Shown: positions 54,156 to 63,912 of the stretch, piece by piece | Position numbering within the stretch: position 1 is the first letter of the stretch | How the letters are laid out: each line of letters starts with the position of its first letter | Assembly (NCBI RefSeq): GCF_010667615.1 | Contig: NZ_VYSG01000002.1 | Coordinates: 295,848 to 359,847, forward strand | DNA length: 64,000 nt | Origin: Bifidobacterium choloepi | GTDB lineage: Bacteria > Actinomycetota > Actinomycetes > Actinomycetales > Bifidobacteriaceae | Direction of reading: 5' to 3' | Made by a program: the position numbers and the translations under genes | The notes under the pieces: model-generated | Told to the model about the DNA's origin: nothing | Database searches by the model: none | Seen by the model: only the letters and a program-made list of their open reading frames with translations

Positions 54156-55640
54156 TCAGAGCCTGGCGGCGCAGTCGCCGACGTAGGATTCCATGCCGTC
54201 GACGTCGACGACGTCGTCGAAGCGGACCGGGGCGTCCTCGAGATTGCGCAGCATCGCCGGGATGGCGGTGCCGGTGGCCTTCGACAGCACGTCCATGCAC
54301 TCGAAGTCGGAACCGGAGGCGTCCAGTCCCAGCGCCTCGTCGACGACACGCGGGAACTTGTACGGGGAGGCGGTGGCGAGCAGCACGCGCTTCGTGTTCT
54401 CCTCGCGTGGCATCTCGTGCATGACGAAGTAGCCGCAGGCGGTGTGCGGGTCGATGACGTAGCCGTGCTCGTTCCAGCAGTCGGCAATCATCGCGCGCAC
54501 CTGGTCCTCGTCGGCCCAGCCGGTGTTGAAGACGGTGCGGATGCGGCGCAGCAGCTCCGGCGGCACCTCGTAGGCGCCCCAGTCGTTGAGGTCGGTCATC
54601 AGCATTGAGATCAGGCGGGAATCCTTCTCGGACATGTAGTAGAGCATGCGCTCGAGGTTCGAGGAAATCAGGATGTCCATCGACGGGGAGATCGTCTGGA
54701 AGAACGGGCGCTGGCGGTTGTACGTGCCGGTCGTCAGGAAGTCGAACAGGACATTGTTCTTGTCGGAGGCGACAGTCAGCTTGCGCACTGGCAGCCCGAG
54801 CAGCTTGGCGTAGTAGCCGGCGAGGATGTCGCCGAAGTTGCCGGTCGGCACGACGAACTCGAGCTGCTCGCCGAGCTCGATGTCACCGGCCTCGACGAGC
54901 TGCGCATAGGCGGAGAAGTAGTAGACGACCTGCGGCACCAGGCGGCCGACGTTGATCGAGTTCGCCGACGACAGGACGACGTGGTCTTCCTGCGCCAGCC
55001 GCGCGTTGAACGCGGCGTCGCCGAAGATCTTCTTGACCTGGGTCTGCGCGTCGTCGAAGTTGCCGCGCACCGCGCACACGCCGACGTTGTCGCCGGCCTG
55101 CGTGGTCATCTGCAGCTGCTGGACCGGCGAGACGCGCCCTTCCGGATAGAAGACGGTGATGCCGGTGCCCGGCGCGTCGGCGAAGCCGGCCAGCGCCGCC
55201 TTGCCGGTGTCGCCCGACGTGGCCGTGACGATCATGATCTTCTCGTCGTCGCCGTGTTCCGACACGGTGTGACTCATGAAACGCGGCAGGATCTGCAGCG
55301 CGACGTCCTTGAACGCGCAGGTCGGGCCGTTGAACAGCTCCATGACGAAGTCGTCGCCGAGCGGCCTGACCGGCGTGATGCGGTCGTCCGACCACTGTTC
55401 GCCATAGGCGGCACCGATGCATTCGCGTAGTTCGTCTTCCCCGAAGTCCGGCAGCAGGACGGACAGCACGGCGAACGCGATGTCCTGATAGCTCTTGCCG
55501 ACCAGCGAGGCGACGTCGACGGTGGTCTCGCCGAGGGAGTCGGTCACGAACAGGCCGCCGTCGTCGGCGATGCCCTTGCGGATGGCCTGCTTCGAGGTCA
55601 GCGAGTCGGTCTTGCTGCGGGTGCTGTGGAACGTGGTCAC
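54156..55640 (-). CDS. thrC: Threonine synthase
   Basis: ThrC converts O-phosphohomoserine to threonine with PLP. The 494 residues fit the longer class II enzymes. Visible motifs: FHSTRSKTDSLTSKQAIRKG at the start, ELFNGPTCAFKDVALQILP with PLP Lys111, VTATSGDTGKAALAGF for phosphate binding, FVVPTGNFGDILAGYYAKLLG, and TACGYFVMHEM. The start is a GTG at 55640 with GAGG about eight bases upstream. It is a single-gene unit divergent from proA; no thrB or hom gene is nearby. Confidence 0.96.
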   Translation of the reverse strand: MTTFHSTRSKTDSLTSKQAIRKGIADDGGLFVTDSLGETTVDVASLVGKSYQDIAFAVLSVLLPDFGEDELRECIGAAYGEQWSDDRITPVRPLGDDFVMELFNGPTCAFKDVALQILPRFMSHTVSEHGDDEKIMIVTATSGDTGKAALAGFADAPGTGITVFYPEGRVSPVQQLQMTTQAGDNVGVCAVRGNFDDAQTQVKKIFGDAAFNARLAQEDHVVLSSANSINVGRLVPQVVYYFSAYAQLVEAGDIELGEQLEFVVPTGNFGDILAGYYAKLLGLPVRKLTVASDKNNVLFDFLTTGTYNRQRPFFQTISPSMDILISSNLERMLYYMSEKDSRLISMLMTDLNDWGAYEVPPELLRRIRTVFNTGWADEDQVRAMIADCWNEHGYVIDPHTACGYFVMHEMPREENTKRVLLATASPYKFPRVVDEALGLDASGSDFECMDVLSKATGTAIPAMLRNLEDAPVRFDDVVDVDGMESYVGDCAARL

Positions 55641-55803
55641 CTGAAGTCCCTCAATTCATGTCGTGTGCTGTGGCCGCAATGGCGGACGCGGCCTGAACGC
55701 CTCTCATTGTATCCGCGGCATGGCCCGCCCGCGGGCGCGGTCCCGCCACGTGGATCGCGGCCGGGGAATTGGAATGCGCGGCGGTTTGCGGTGCGGGTCG
55801 GAC

Positions 55804-55809
55804 TATATT
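55804..55809 (+). promoter_or_regulatory. -10 TATATT implying a leaderless proA mRNA
   Basis: TATATT ends seven bases before the proA ATG and no Shine-Dalgarno sequence intervenes. Transcription should begin at the start codon itself. Confidence 0.55.
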
Positions 55810-55816
55810 GCTGTCT

Positions 55817-57130
55817 ATGACGAATAGTGAATCCCAACCGCCGATCGCCGAATCCGAAGTCTTCGGGCAGGTATGCGCCATGGCCGACGACGCTGCCGCG
55901 GCCCAGCGGCGACTGGCACAGGCGAACACCGCCGACAAGAACTCGCTGCTGCTGGCCATCGCCGACGCGCTGGACGCCCGTGCCGACGAGATCGCCGGCG
56001 CGAATGCGCTCGACATGCAGGCCGCCTTCGAGGAAGGCATGGACGCCGGCAAGCTCGACCGCCTCAAGTTCGACGTCGCCCGCGTGGCCGACGCGGCCAA
56101 CGGCGTGCGGCACGTCGCGTCGCTGACCGATCCGGTCGGCGAGATCGTCAGGGGATACAACCTCGAGAACGGCGTGCGCCTGCAGCAGGTCCGCGTGCCG
56201 ATCGGCGTCATCGGCATGATCTACGAGGCGCGGCCCAATGTCACCGTCGACGTGGCGTCGCTCGCCATCAAGTCCGGCAACGCCGCGCTGCTGCGCGGCG
56301 GCCATGCCGCGGAACGCACGAACGCCGCCACGCTGCACATCATCCACGACGTGCTCGAGGACATGCGGTTCGACCCCGCCCTCGTTGACACCGTCGACGC
56401 CTTCGGGCGCGCCGGCGCCAACGCGATGATGGAGGCCCGCGGTCACATCGACGTCCTCGTGCCGCGCGGCGGCGCCGGCCTCATCCAGTCCGTCGTGCGC
56501 AACTCGAAGGTGCCGGTCATCGAGACCGGCGCCGGCAACGTGCACATCTACGTCGACAGGTCCGCCGACCTTGTCAAGGCCATTCCCGTCATCCTCAATG
56601 CCAAGACGCAGCGCGTCGGCGTCTGCAACGCCGCCGAGAAGCTCGTCGTGCATCGCGACGTCGCCGAATCGTTCCTGCCGATGATCGCCCAGGCCCTCGC
56701 CAACGAAAACGTCGTGCTGCACGCCGACGAGACGAGCTACCGGATCATCGACGAGGCGAAGATCCGCAAGATCCAGCTGCTCGAAGCGACCGACGCCGAC
56801 TGGGACACCGAATATCTCGCGCTGGAAATGGGCGTGCGCGTCGTCGATTCGCTCGACGAGGCGATCGACCATATCAATCGCCATTCCACCGGCCACACCG
56901 AATCGATCCTCTCCGAGGACTACGCGGCAATCGAGGAGTTCACGAAGCGCGTCGACTCCGCCGTCGTCATGGTCAACGCCTCCACACGCTTCACCGACGG
57001 CGGCGTGTTCGGCTTCGGCGCCGAGCTGGGCATCTCCACGCAGAAGATGCACGCGCGCGGACCGATGGGCCTGGCCGAGATGACGACGACGAAGTGGATC
57101 GGCTACGGCACGGGGCAGGTGCGCAAATGA
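55817..57130 (+). CDS. proA: Gamma-glutamyl phosphate reductase
   Basis: ProA reduces gamma-glutamyl phosphate in proline synthesis. The 437-residue aldehyde-dehydrogenase-fold protein has [62 protein letters not shown], the catalytic Cys270 in [14 protein letters not shown], and [34 protein letters not shown] start at the ATG at 55817, supported by the -10 directly upstream. The proB partner is not in the window. The stop overlaps the next ATG (ATGA), so translation is coupled. Confidence 0.96.
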   Translation: MTNSESQPPIAESEVFGQVCAMADDAAAAQRRLAQANTADKNSLLLAIADALDARADEIAGANALDMQAAFEEGMDAGKLDRLKFDVARVADAANGVRHVASLTDPVGEIVRGYNLENGVRLQQVRVPIGVIGMIYEARPNVTVDVASLAIKSGNAALLRGGHAAERTNAATLHIIHDVLEDMRFDPALVDTVDAFGRAGANAMMEARGHIDVLVPRGGAGLIQSVVRNSKVPVIETGAGNVHIYVDRSADLVKAIPVILNAKTQRVGVCNAAEKLVVHRDVAESFLPMIAQALANENVVLHADETSYRIIDEAKIRKIQLLEATDADWDTEYLALEMGVRVVDSLDEAIDHINRHSTGHTESILSEDYAAIEEFTKRVDSAVVMVNASTRFTDGGVFGFGAELGISTQKMHARGPMGLAEMTTTKWIGYGTGQVRK

Positions 57131-57720
57131 CGGAACTGATCGTCGTCGGCGACGACAGGGAAAGCGACGATGCCGCCCGGCGCGAGACATGCGAGCGCAA
57201 TCCGTGGGGCATGGACCTGTCGGACCAGCACGTCTACCTGCAGATCGCGGCCGAACGCCTGTCGATCGTCCGCTATGTCTACCTGGTCCAGATCGAGGAC
57301 GGCATCGCCACCGCCGCCCAGCGTGCGTCGCTCGAATACGCCGACGCCGTGCTGATCGGCTGGCCCGAGAACGATGCCTCCGACCTCGTCACCCTCGGGG
57401 ACGACCAGATGAAGATGGTGCACGCCCAGATGCGCGAAATGGAGGAGTACATCGCCAAGTTCCGTGCCATGGAGGTGAAGAACGACCTCGAGGGCATGAC
57501 CGACGTGCTGATCCGCGTCACCGAACGCGTGGCCGAGGTGAGGCGCGCGTTCCAGCCGCGCTTCCTGCTGCCGACGTTCGCCGAGATCCGCCGCGTGGTC
57601 CAGGCCGAATGGGACGAGGACATGGGCCGCATAGACATCGAGGCCGGCGCCGACGGGGAGCAGGTCCGTCAGGAAACGCTCGAGGAGGCCGCCGGCGACG
57701 GCGACGGAGACAACCAATGA
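57127..57720 (+). CDS. Conserved-looking protein of unknown function between proA and nadD
   Basis: The 197-residue protein is acidic and mostly helical, without membrane segments or a motif I can name. A core at about residues 30-70 ([33 protein letters not shown]) is followed by Met-rich helices ([18 protein letters not shown]) and an acidic tail. The ATG overlaps the proA stop by ATGA, and its own stop overlaps the nadD ATG the same way, so the three genes are translationally coupled. The position suggests a housekeeping role, but no function can be assigned. Codon use is like that of its neighbours. Confidence 0.85.
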   Translation: MTELIVVGDDRESDDAARRETCERNPWGMDLSDQHVYLQIAAERLSIVRYVYLVQIEDGIATAAQRASLEYADAVLIGWPENDASDLVTLGDDQMKMVHAQMREMEEYIAKFRAMEVKNDLEGMTDVLIRVTERVAEVRRAFQPRFLLPTFAEIRRVVQAEWDEDMGRIDIEAGADGEQVRQETLEEAAGDGDGDNQ

Positions 57721-58448
57721 CCACGACCGAACATACCGTGACGTCCCGCGACGCCGAACCCGGACGGAAGATGGCGGAGCTGTCGCAGCAGCCGGCCGCA
57801 CCGGCCCATCTCGTCAACCCGCGCGGACGGCGCAGCGCACGCGGCAACTGGCACACGCGGCCGCGCATCGGCATCATGGGCGGCACGTTCGACCCGATCC
57901 ACAACGGCCATCTCGTCGCCGCCTCCGAAGTCTCGTGGGTGTACGACCTCGACGAGGTCATCTTCGTGCCGACCGGCAGGCCCGTCTTCAAGCTCGACAA
58001 GGACGTGACGAACGAGGAGGACCGCTACCTGATGACCGTCATCGCGACGGCCTCCAACCCGAAGTTCACCGTCTCCCGCGTCGATATCGACCGGCCCGGC
58101 GTGACCTATACGATCGACACGCTGCGTGACCTGCGGGCGCTGTATCCGGACGCCGAACTGTTCTTCATCACCGGAGCCGACGCCGTCGCCGAGATCATGC
58201 AGTGGAAGGACGCCGACAGCATGTTCGACGTCGCCCACTTCGTCGCCGTCACCCGTCCCGGCTACACGTCGCCGGGCTGCGTGAAGCTGCCCGAGGGCAA
58301 GGTGGACGTCCTCGAGATCCCGGCGCTGGCGATCTCGTCGACCGACGTGCGCAACCGCGCTCGCAACGGCGAGCCGGTCTGGTACCTCGTGCCCGACGGC
58401 GTGGTCCAGTACATCGGCAAGCACGGCCTGTACCGGCAGCCGCGCTGA
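57717..58448 (+). CDS. nadD: Nicotinate-nucleotide adenylyltransferase
   Basis: NadD adenylylates nicotinate mononucleotide on the way to NAD. The 243-residue protein has [20 protein letters not shown] (nucleotide-binding GGTFDPIH from residue 55), [27 protein letters not shown] and the C-terminal [14 protein letters not shown] ~50-residue basic N-terminal extension precedes the core. The ATG is placed by the ATGA overlap with the previous gene; a start nearer the core cannot be excluded. Confidence 0.95.
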   Translation: MTTTEHTVTSRDAEPGRKMAELSQQPAAPAHLVNPRGRRSARGNWHTRPRIGIMGGTFDPIHNGHLVAASEVSWVYDLDEVIFVPTGRPVFKLDKDVTNEEDRYLMTVIATASNPKFTVSRVDIDRPGVTYTIDTLRDLRALYPDAELFFITGADAVAEIMQWKDADSMFDVAHFVAVTRPGYTSPGCVKLPEGKVDVLEIPALAISSTDVRNRARNGEPVWYLVPDGVVQYIGKHGLYRQPR

Positions 58449-58567
58449 CGGGACGCGACGTCCGGCGACCGATTCAGTCGTCGGGATAATCGCCGCATGC
58501 GCCGGCCGGTCCGGAACCCATGCCCCCGTAGGTGCTCCGTCGGGGGTATGCGCAGAACACGCATGTC

Positions 58568-58595
58568 TTGACCGGTCGGGCAACGTAGTTACACT
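58568..58595 (+). promoter_or_regulatory. prs promoter
   Basis: TTGACC (58568-58573) and TACACT (58590-58595) with a 16-base spacer make the clearest -35/-10 pair in the window. The leader to the GTG is about 30 bases and contains GGAG. Confidence 0.65.
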
Positions 58596-58632
58596 TGAGA
58601 GCGGTAAACGGAGCGAAACGTTTGGAGACACG

Positions 58633-59652
58633 GTGAGCGCAATCCTCGAAGGAAAGCCGGACAAAAACCTCATTCTCGTCACGGGCAGGGCCCATCCGAA
58701 ACTGGCGGCCGACGTCGCCGACCAGCTCGGCATCGACGTCCTGGAAACGACCGCCTACGACTTCGCCAACGGCGAGATGTACGTGCGGTACACCGAATCG
58801 GTCCGCGGCGCGGACGTGTTCGTCCTGCAGAGTCACAGCAATCCGGTCAATCAGGCCATCATGGAGCAGCTCATCATGATCGACGCGCTCAAGCGCGCAT
58901 CCGCCCGCTCCATCACCGCGATCTGCCCGCTCCTCGGCTACTCGCGCCAGGACAAGAAGCACCGCGGCCGCGAGCCCATCTCCTGCCGGCTGGTCTTCGA
59001 CCTGCTCAAGACGGCCGGCGCCGACCGCATCATGACGGTCGACCTGCACGCCGCCCAGTCCCAGGGCTTCTTCGATGGACCGGTCGACCACCTCATCGCG
59101 ATGCCGGTCCTCGTCGACTACATCCGCGACCGCTTCGCCGACCGCCTCGACAACGTCGCCGTCGTCTCCCCGGACGCCGGCCGCATCCGTGTGGCCGAGC
59201 AGTGGGCGGCCCGCCTTGGCGGCGGCCCGCTCGCCTTTGTCCACAAGACCCGCGACATCACGCGCCCGAACCAGGCCGTCGCCAACCGCGTCGTCGGCGA
59301 TGTCGTCGGCAAGGACTGCGTGCTCGTCGACGACCTCATCGACACGGCCGGCACGATCGTCGGCGCCTGCAAGGTGCTGCGTGAGGCCGGCGCCAAGTCG
59401 GTGACCGTCGTCGCCACGCACGGCGTGCTGTCCGGACCGGCCGTCGAGCGCCTGAAGAACTGCGGCGCCGACGAGGTTGTCCTGACCGACACCGTGCCGA
59501 TCCCGGAGGAGAAGCGCTGGCCGGAACTGACGGTCCTGTCGATCGCGCCGCTGCTGGCGAGCGCCGTCAAGGCCGTCTTCGAGGACGGTTCGGTCGCCGA
59601 ACTGTTCGACTCCTATCCGGAACATCACGGCAAGGGCTTCCTGTTCGCGTGA
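58633..59652 (+). CDS. prs: Ribose-phosphate pyrophosphokinase
   Basis: Prs makes PRPP from ribose-5-phosphate and ATP. The 339-residue protein has the class-I core: GEMYVRYTESVRGADVFVLQS, YSRQDKKHRGREPISC, VDLHAAQSQGFF, and the PRPP loop CVLVDDLIDTAGTIV. Its start is a GTG preceded by GGAG. The gene order prs - tRNA-Gln - glmU follows. Confidence 0.96.
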   Translation: MSAILEGKPDKNLILVTGRAHPKLAADVADQLGIDVLETTAYDFANGEMYVRYTESVRGADVFVLQSHSNPVNQAIMEQLIMIDALKRASARSITAICPLLGYSRQDKKHRGREPISCRLVFDLLKTAGADRIMTVDLHAAQSQGFFDGPVDHLIAMPVLVDYIRDRFADRLDNVAVVSPDAGRIRVAEQWAARLGGGPLAFVHKTRDITRPNQAVANRVVGDVVGKDCVLVDDLIDTAGTIVGACKVLREAGAKSVTVVATHGVLSGPAVERLKNCGADEVVLTDTVPIPEEKRWPELTVLSIAPLLASAVKAVFEDGSVAELFDSYPEHHGKGFLFA

Positions 59653-59771
59653 CGCCGGCGTCCGGCGCGGCCTGCCGACACACGAGGAACGGCGATTTTC
59701 CGCCGCACCTTCCCGTTAGGTCGGCACGTATGGCATAATGAACACTTGGCGGAGGCGCAACGTCCCGCCGA

Positions 59772-59842
59772 TCCCCCATGGTGTAATGGCAGCACACGGG
59801 TCTTTGGAACCCTTTGTCTTGGTTCGAGTCCAGGTGGGGGAG
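59772..59842 (+). tRNA. tRNA-Gln (anticodon TTG)
   Basis: The acceptor arm TCCCCCA (59772-59778) pairs with TGGGGGA (59835-59841), followed by discriminator G. The D arm contains GGTGTAATGGCAGCAC, the anticodon stem-loop is CGGGT-CTTTGGA-ACCCT giving TTG, and the T arm has GGTTCGAGTCC. CCA is not encoded. It lies between prs and glmU on the same strand, probably cotranscribed. Confidence 0.95.
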
Positions 59843-60008
59843 CCCATGGCAGGCGCCCGCGTTCGCGAGTCCCCTCTTCGGGAGGGACGGCGAAGGCGGG
59901 CGCCTTGCCGTAACGGCGTCCTGTCCGGACGCTCCGGAAGACGGTGGCCTTCCGGTACCATGAATTATCGAGGCCGGCGGCGTTGGGCCGCCGTCGTTGG
60001 AGGATGAA

Positions 60009-61400
60009 ATGACGCTATCAGCGGCAATCGTGCTCGCCGCAGGCGAAGGCACGCGCATGAAATCGAACATCCCGAAGGTCCTGCACACCTTCGCCGGCAA
60101 GACGTTCCTCCGGCGCGTCATGGATTCGGTCACGGCACTGGAACCGGACCGTCTCGCCGTCGTCGTTCACTTCCAGGGCGAGCGCGTCGCCGCGGCCGCC
60201 CGCTCCTACGATCCCGAAGTGCGGATCGTCGACCAGGACGACATTCCCGGCACCGGCCGCGCCGTCCAGTGCGCGATGAAGGCCCTCGACGCCGACGCCG
60301 GCGGCGACGGCCTGTCCGGCGCCGTGCTGATTGCCGCCTCCGACATGCCGCTGCTGGATTCGCAGACGCTCCGGTCGCTGCTCGACTACCACGAGCGCAG
60401 CGGCGACGTGTGCACGGTACTGACGACGATGCTCGACGATCCGACCGGCTACGGCCGCATCATCCGCGACTCGGCCGGCGACGTGCTCGGCATCGTCGAG
60501 CAGAAGGACGCGACGAGCAACGAGCTCGCCGTGCACGAGGTGAACACGTCCGTCTACGTCTTCGACGCCAAGGTGCTCGAGGCGGCCATCGCCGGTCTCG
60601 ACTCGAACAACGCGCAGGGCGAGTTCTACCTGACCGACGCGCTGAAGGCCGCCAAGCGCGGCGGCAAGGTCGGCGCGTTCGCCGCCCCCGATCCGCTCAG
60701 CGTCGAGGGCGTCAACGACCGCGTCCAGCTCGCGCACCTCGCCAAGGCCCACAACGTGCGCGTCTGCGAGCGGTGGATGCGCGAGGGCGTGACGATCCTC
60801 GACCCGGACACGACGTGGATCGAGGACGACGTCGAGATCGATCGCGACGCGACGATCCTGCCCGGCTGCTTCCTCCAGGGCCACACGGTGATCGGCGAGG
60901 GCGCCGTCGTCGGCCCCTACACGACGCTGATCGACGCTGCCGTCGACGCCGGAGCCACCGTCGAGCGTTCCCGCATCCAGGAGACGCACATCGGCGAGCG
61001 GGCGACGATCGGGCCGTGGACATACCTGCGTCCCGGCAACGACCTGGGCGAGGGCGCGAAGGCCGGCGCGTTCGTCGAAATGAAGAAGGCGCACATCGGC
61101 GCCGGCACGAAGGTGCCGCACCTGAGCTACGTCGGCGACGCCGACCTCGGCGAGCGCACCAACATCGGCGGCGGCACGATCACCGCCAACTACGACGGCG
61201 TGCACAAGCACCACACGACGATCGGCTCCGGCGTGCACGTGGGTGCTGGTAACCTGTTCGTGGCCCCGGTCACCGTCGGTGACAACGTCACGACGGGCGC
61301 CGGCTCCGTCGTCCGCCACGATGTGCCGGACGACGCGATGGTCTACTCGGAGAATACCCAGCACATCGTCGAAAACTGGAAACCTGCTTGGGAGCGTTGA
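60009..61400 (+). CDS. glmU: Bifunctional GlmU (UDP-GlcNAc pyrophosphorylase / GlcN-1-P acetyltransferase)
   Basis: GlmU makes UDP-N-acetylglucosamine for cell-wall synthesis. The 463-residue protein has an N-terminal uridyltransferase domain (AAIVLAAGEGTRMKSNIPKVLH, DDIPGTGRAVQCAM, ASDMPLLDS) and a C-terminal left-handed beta-helix acetyltransferase domain of hexapeptide repeats (TILPGCFLQGHTVIGEGAVVG, RPGNDLGEGAKAGAFVEMKKA, GGGTITANYDGVHKHHT). GGAGG is five bases before the ATG at 60009. rsfS follows after four bases. Confidence 0.96.
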   Translation: MTLSAAIVLAAGEGTRMKSNIPKVLHTFAGKTFLRRVMDSVTALEPDRLAVVVHFQGERVAAAARSYDPEVRIVDQDDIPGTGRAVQCAMKALDADAGGDGLSGAVLIAASDMPLLDSQTLRSLLDYHERSGDVCTVLTTMLDDPTGYGRIIRDSAGDVLGIVEQKDATSNELAVHEVNTSVYVFDAKVLEAAIAGLDSNNAQGEFYLTDALKAAKRGGKVGAFAAPDPLSVEGVNDRVQLAHLAKAHNVRVCERWMREGVTILDPDTTWIEDDVEIDRDATILPGCFLQGHTVIGEGAVVGPYTTLIDAAVDAGATVERSRIQETHIGERATIGPWTYLRPGNDLGEGAKAGAFVEMKKAHIGAGTKVPHLSYVGDADLGERTNIGGGTITANYDGVHKHHTTIGSGVHVGAGNLFVAPVTVGDNVTTGAGSVVRHDVPDDAMVYSENTQHIVENWKPAWER

Positions 61401-61404
61401 TTTC

Positions 61405-61809
61405 ATGACCTCACTCGATTCATCCATCGAATCCGTCCGCCTCGCCGCCCGCGCCGCCGACAAGCTCAAGGCGACCGACATCGTCGCCTTCGACGTGTCC
61501 GGCGCGCTCGGCATCACCGACGCGATGCTGATCGCCTCGGCCTCCAACGAGCGCCAGGTCCTTGCCGTCGCCGAGGAAATCGAAAAGGACCTGTACGTCG
61601 ACGGCGGCCATCTCAAGCCCCGCGGACGCGAGGGCGTCGAGGAAGGCCAGTGGATCCTGCTCGACTACGGCGACTTCATCGTCCACGTCATGCACGACGA
61701 GGCCCGCGGCTTCTACAACCTCGAGCGGCTCTGGCGCGACTGCGGGCAGATCGACCTGCAGCTGCCGCAGGCGCCGTCGGACGACGGACGACAAGATGCG
61801 CAGGACTGA
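61405..61809 (+). CDS. rsfS: Ribosomal silencing factor RsfS
   Basis: RsfS binds L14 and blocks subunit joining when nutrients are scarce. The 134-residue protein matches the DUF143/Iojap family: AARAADKLKATDIVAFDVSG, SNERQVLAVAEEIEKDL, EGVEEGQWILLDYGDFIVHVMHDEARGFYNLERLW. GGGAG lies upstream of the ATG, which follows the glmU stop by four bases, so both are in one unit. The neighbouring histidine phosphatase completes the usual rsfS-phosphatase pair. Confidence 0.95.
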   Translation: MTSLDSSIESVRLAARAADKLKATDIVAFDVSGALGITDAMLIASASNERQVLAVAEEIEKDLYVDGGHLKPRGREGVEEGQWILLDYGDFIVHVMHDEARGFYNLERLWRDCGQIDLQLPQAPSDDGRQDAQD

Positions 61810-61967
61810 GACAGTCGACTCGATGGGACGGTTCGCCGGCGGCGGATCGCCCCATTTTTCCATGTGAATGTTCGAAATCGGTGAAGAAACCAGGACGCCG
61901 GCCCCCGTGCCCAGACAATCCGGGACAAGAGCGGGTAGGGTGGCCGGCAATACACGGAGGTTTGGCA

Positions 61968-62654
61968 ATGGGCAGGGCTCGATCCATCACGTTGACGCGG
62001 CATGGCCGCACATCCTACAATGCCGCGCACCGCATCCAGGGCTGGGTGGACATTCCGCTCGACACCGTCGGCCTGTGGCAGGCGAAACAGACCGGCGAGG
62101 CGTTGCGCAGGCTCTACGTCGACCATGACGGCGGTCGCCGCCAGCTCGTCGTCGCCTCCGACCTCCGGCGCACGCAGCAGACCGCGCACGCCTTCGCCGA
62201 TCCGCTCGGCCTCGAGGTCCATGTCGACGAACGCTTCCGCGAACGCCATTTCGGCGAATGGGAAGGACGTCCCGTCGACGAGCTGGCGCGCGACTATCCC
62301 GAGGACTTCCGCTCGTGGCAGCTCAAGCAGGGCGGCGAGCTCAAGTACGGCGCCGAGCCCCGGATCCATGCCGGCACCCGCGGTGTCGAGGCGCTGCTCG
62401 ACTGGGCGCAGCGGGCCGGCGACGACACCGACCTGTTCGTGTTCTCGCACGGCGCGCTGATCGAATGCGCGGTCCAGGTGCTGTTCGGCATGCAGAAGGC
62501 CTATCCCGACTTCGTGTCGCTGACCTCGATGAACAACGCCCATTGGGCGCGCCTGCTGCCGGCCCGTCTCGAGGATCCGTCGAGGTGGGTGCTGCGCGAC
62601 TACAATCACGGCCCGGCCGTGGCCGACACCGACCTGTGGGAGAATCCGCGGTGA
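61968..62654 (+). CDS. Histidine phosphatase family protein (phosphoglycerate mutase-like)
   Basis: The 228-residue protein has the phosphohistidine motif ITLTRHGRTSYN (Arg11-His12-Gly13), SDLRRTQQTA, FRERHFGEWEGRPV and the second His in FVFSHGALIECAVQ. It is the phosphatase-type branch found next to rsfS in actinobacteria; glucosyl-3-phosphoglycerate phosphatase is one characterised member. GGAGG is seven bases before the ATG at 61968. The stop overlaps the next GTG by four bases. Confidence 0.93.
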   Translation: MGRARSITLTRHGRTSYNAAHRIQGWVDIPLDTVGLWQAKQTGEALRRLYVDHDGGRRQLVVASDLRRTQQTAHAFADPLGLEVHVDERFRERHFGEWEGRPVDELARDYPEDFRSWQLKQGGELKYGAEPRIHAGTRGVEALLDWAQRAGDDTDLFVFSHGALIECAVQVLFGMQKAYPDFVSLTSMNNAHWARLLPARLEDPSRWVLRDYNHGPAVADTDLWENPR

Positions 62655-63877
62655 AGAAAATCAAGAACTTCTTCAAGGGACTGTCGTTCTCGCAACTTTT
62701 CGCCGGCGCGCTGGCCGCCGTCACCTCGTTCCTGCTGTCGGCCAAGATCGGCATCGCCGGCTCGGTCATCGGCGTCGCTGTCGGCTCCATCGTCTCCGCC
62801 GTCGCGTCGACGATCTACAAGAACGTCCTCGACGCCTCGGGCAAGAAGATCCAGGACGTCACGCCGTTCGGAGGTTCCGGCGACGAGGACGGCGACGATT
62901 CGTCCGGCGAGACGGCCTCCGACGGGGAATCCGACGAGACGAAGACAATGGACCGCGCCGCCGACGGCGAATCCGCCGCCGACGCACAAGCCACGACCGT
63001 CATGCACACGTCGGCCGACATGGCCGACGCCGAGACCACCGGCAAGCTCGCCCGCCAGGAAACCGTGGCCGCGACGGCCGCGATGGGCAGCGTCGACGGC
63101 ACGACCGTCATGCCGGCCACCGACGGCGACGAGACCGCGACGCGGACGGTGGCCGGCACGGCGGCGCAGCCGGCGACGCATGCCGGCCGCTCCGTCTCGT
63201 CCGCCAACGTCGTCCGCACGAAGGCCACGCGGAGCGTCATCGCCGAGCAGCGTCGCGAAGCCGACCGCAAGACGCGTCACAACAAGCGCGTCGCCATCGT
63301 CGTCGCCGTCGTCAGCGCCCTCGTCGCCGTCGGCATCACGGCCGCCATCATCCTCGCGCTGACCGGCGGCGAAGGCACCGACACCGTCGTGCGCGACATC
63401 GTCCAGCCGTCCGCGACGACGTCGGTCGATTCCTCCGACAGCTCCACAACCGACGAGGACGGCGGGGGAGTCGTCGACGACGGCCAGACCGGACCCGACG
63501 GCACTGCGCCGTCGTCGGACGCCACCGGCACCGCGACGTCCGGCACCGGCTCGACGTCGACGTCGACGTCGACATCCGGCACCGGATCCACCGCCGGCAC
63601 CGGCTCGACGTCCGGCACGTCCGGCGGCACCGGCTCGAGCGGCTCCTCGACGTCCGGCACCGACTCGTCGACCTCCGGCTCGACCGGCGAGTCGACGTCC
63701 GGCTCGGGCTCCACGTCCGACACCGGCTCGTCGGACGACTCGACGGCGACGAGCGGCACCGGCTCGACAGACACGTCGACCGGATCCGCCACCGGCTCGT
63801 CGGACAGCACGGCCAAGAGCGGCACGACGTCGGAATCCTCGTCGTCCGCCTCGGCGTCGACGCTGCTGTCCAGGTAA
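62651..63877 (+). CDS. Two-helix membrane protein with a long Ser/Thr/Gly-rich tail
   Basis: The 408-residue protein starts at a GTG overlapping the phosphatase stop (GTGA). Residues 10-55 are hydrophobic and small-residue rich (FSQLFAGALAAVTSFLLSAKIG...). A soluble Ala/Thr/Asp-rich part follows to about 205, a basic stop (RREADRKTRHNKR), and a second helix near 214-237 (VAIVVAVVSALVAVGITAAI). The last ~165 residues are nearly all Ser, Thr, Gly and Asp in units such as TSGTGST, probably exported. The tail DNA is repetitive. It resembles wall-spanning or glycosylated stalks, but I know no family; no LPXTG-like anchor is seen. Confidence 0.8.
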   Translation: MKKIKNFFKGLSFSQLFAGALAAVTSFLLSAKIGIAGSVIGVAVGSIVSAVASTIYKNVLDASGKKIQDVTPFGGSGDEDGDDSSGETASDGESDETKTMDRAADGESAADAQATTVMHTSADMADAETTGKLARQETVAATAAMGSVDGTTVMPATDGDETATRTVAGTAAQPATHAGRSVSSANVVRTKATRSVIAEQRREADRKTRHNKRVAIVVAVVSALVAVGITAAIILALTGGEGTDTVVRDIVQPSATTSVDSSDSSTTDEDGGGVVDDGQTGPDGTAPSSDATGTATSGTGSTSTSTSTSGTGSTAGTGSTSGTSGGTGSSGSSTSGTDSSTSGSTGESTSGSGSTSDTGSSDDSTATSGTGSTDTSTGSATGSSDSTAKSGTTSESSSSASASTLLSR

Positions 63878-63912
63878 CGTGTCGTCTTTCGCCGCATGTC
63901 TCTTCCCGGTGT

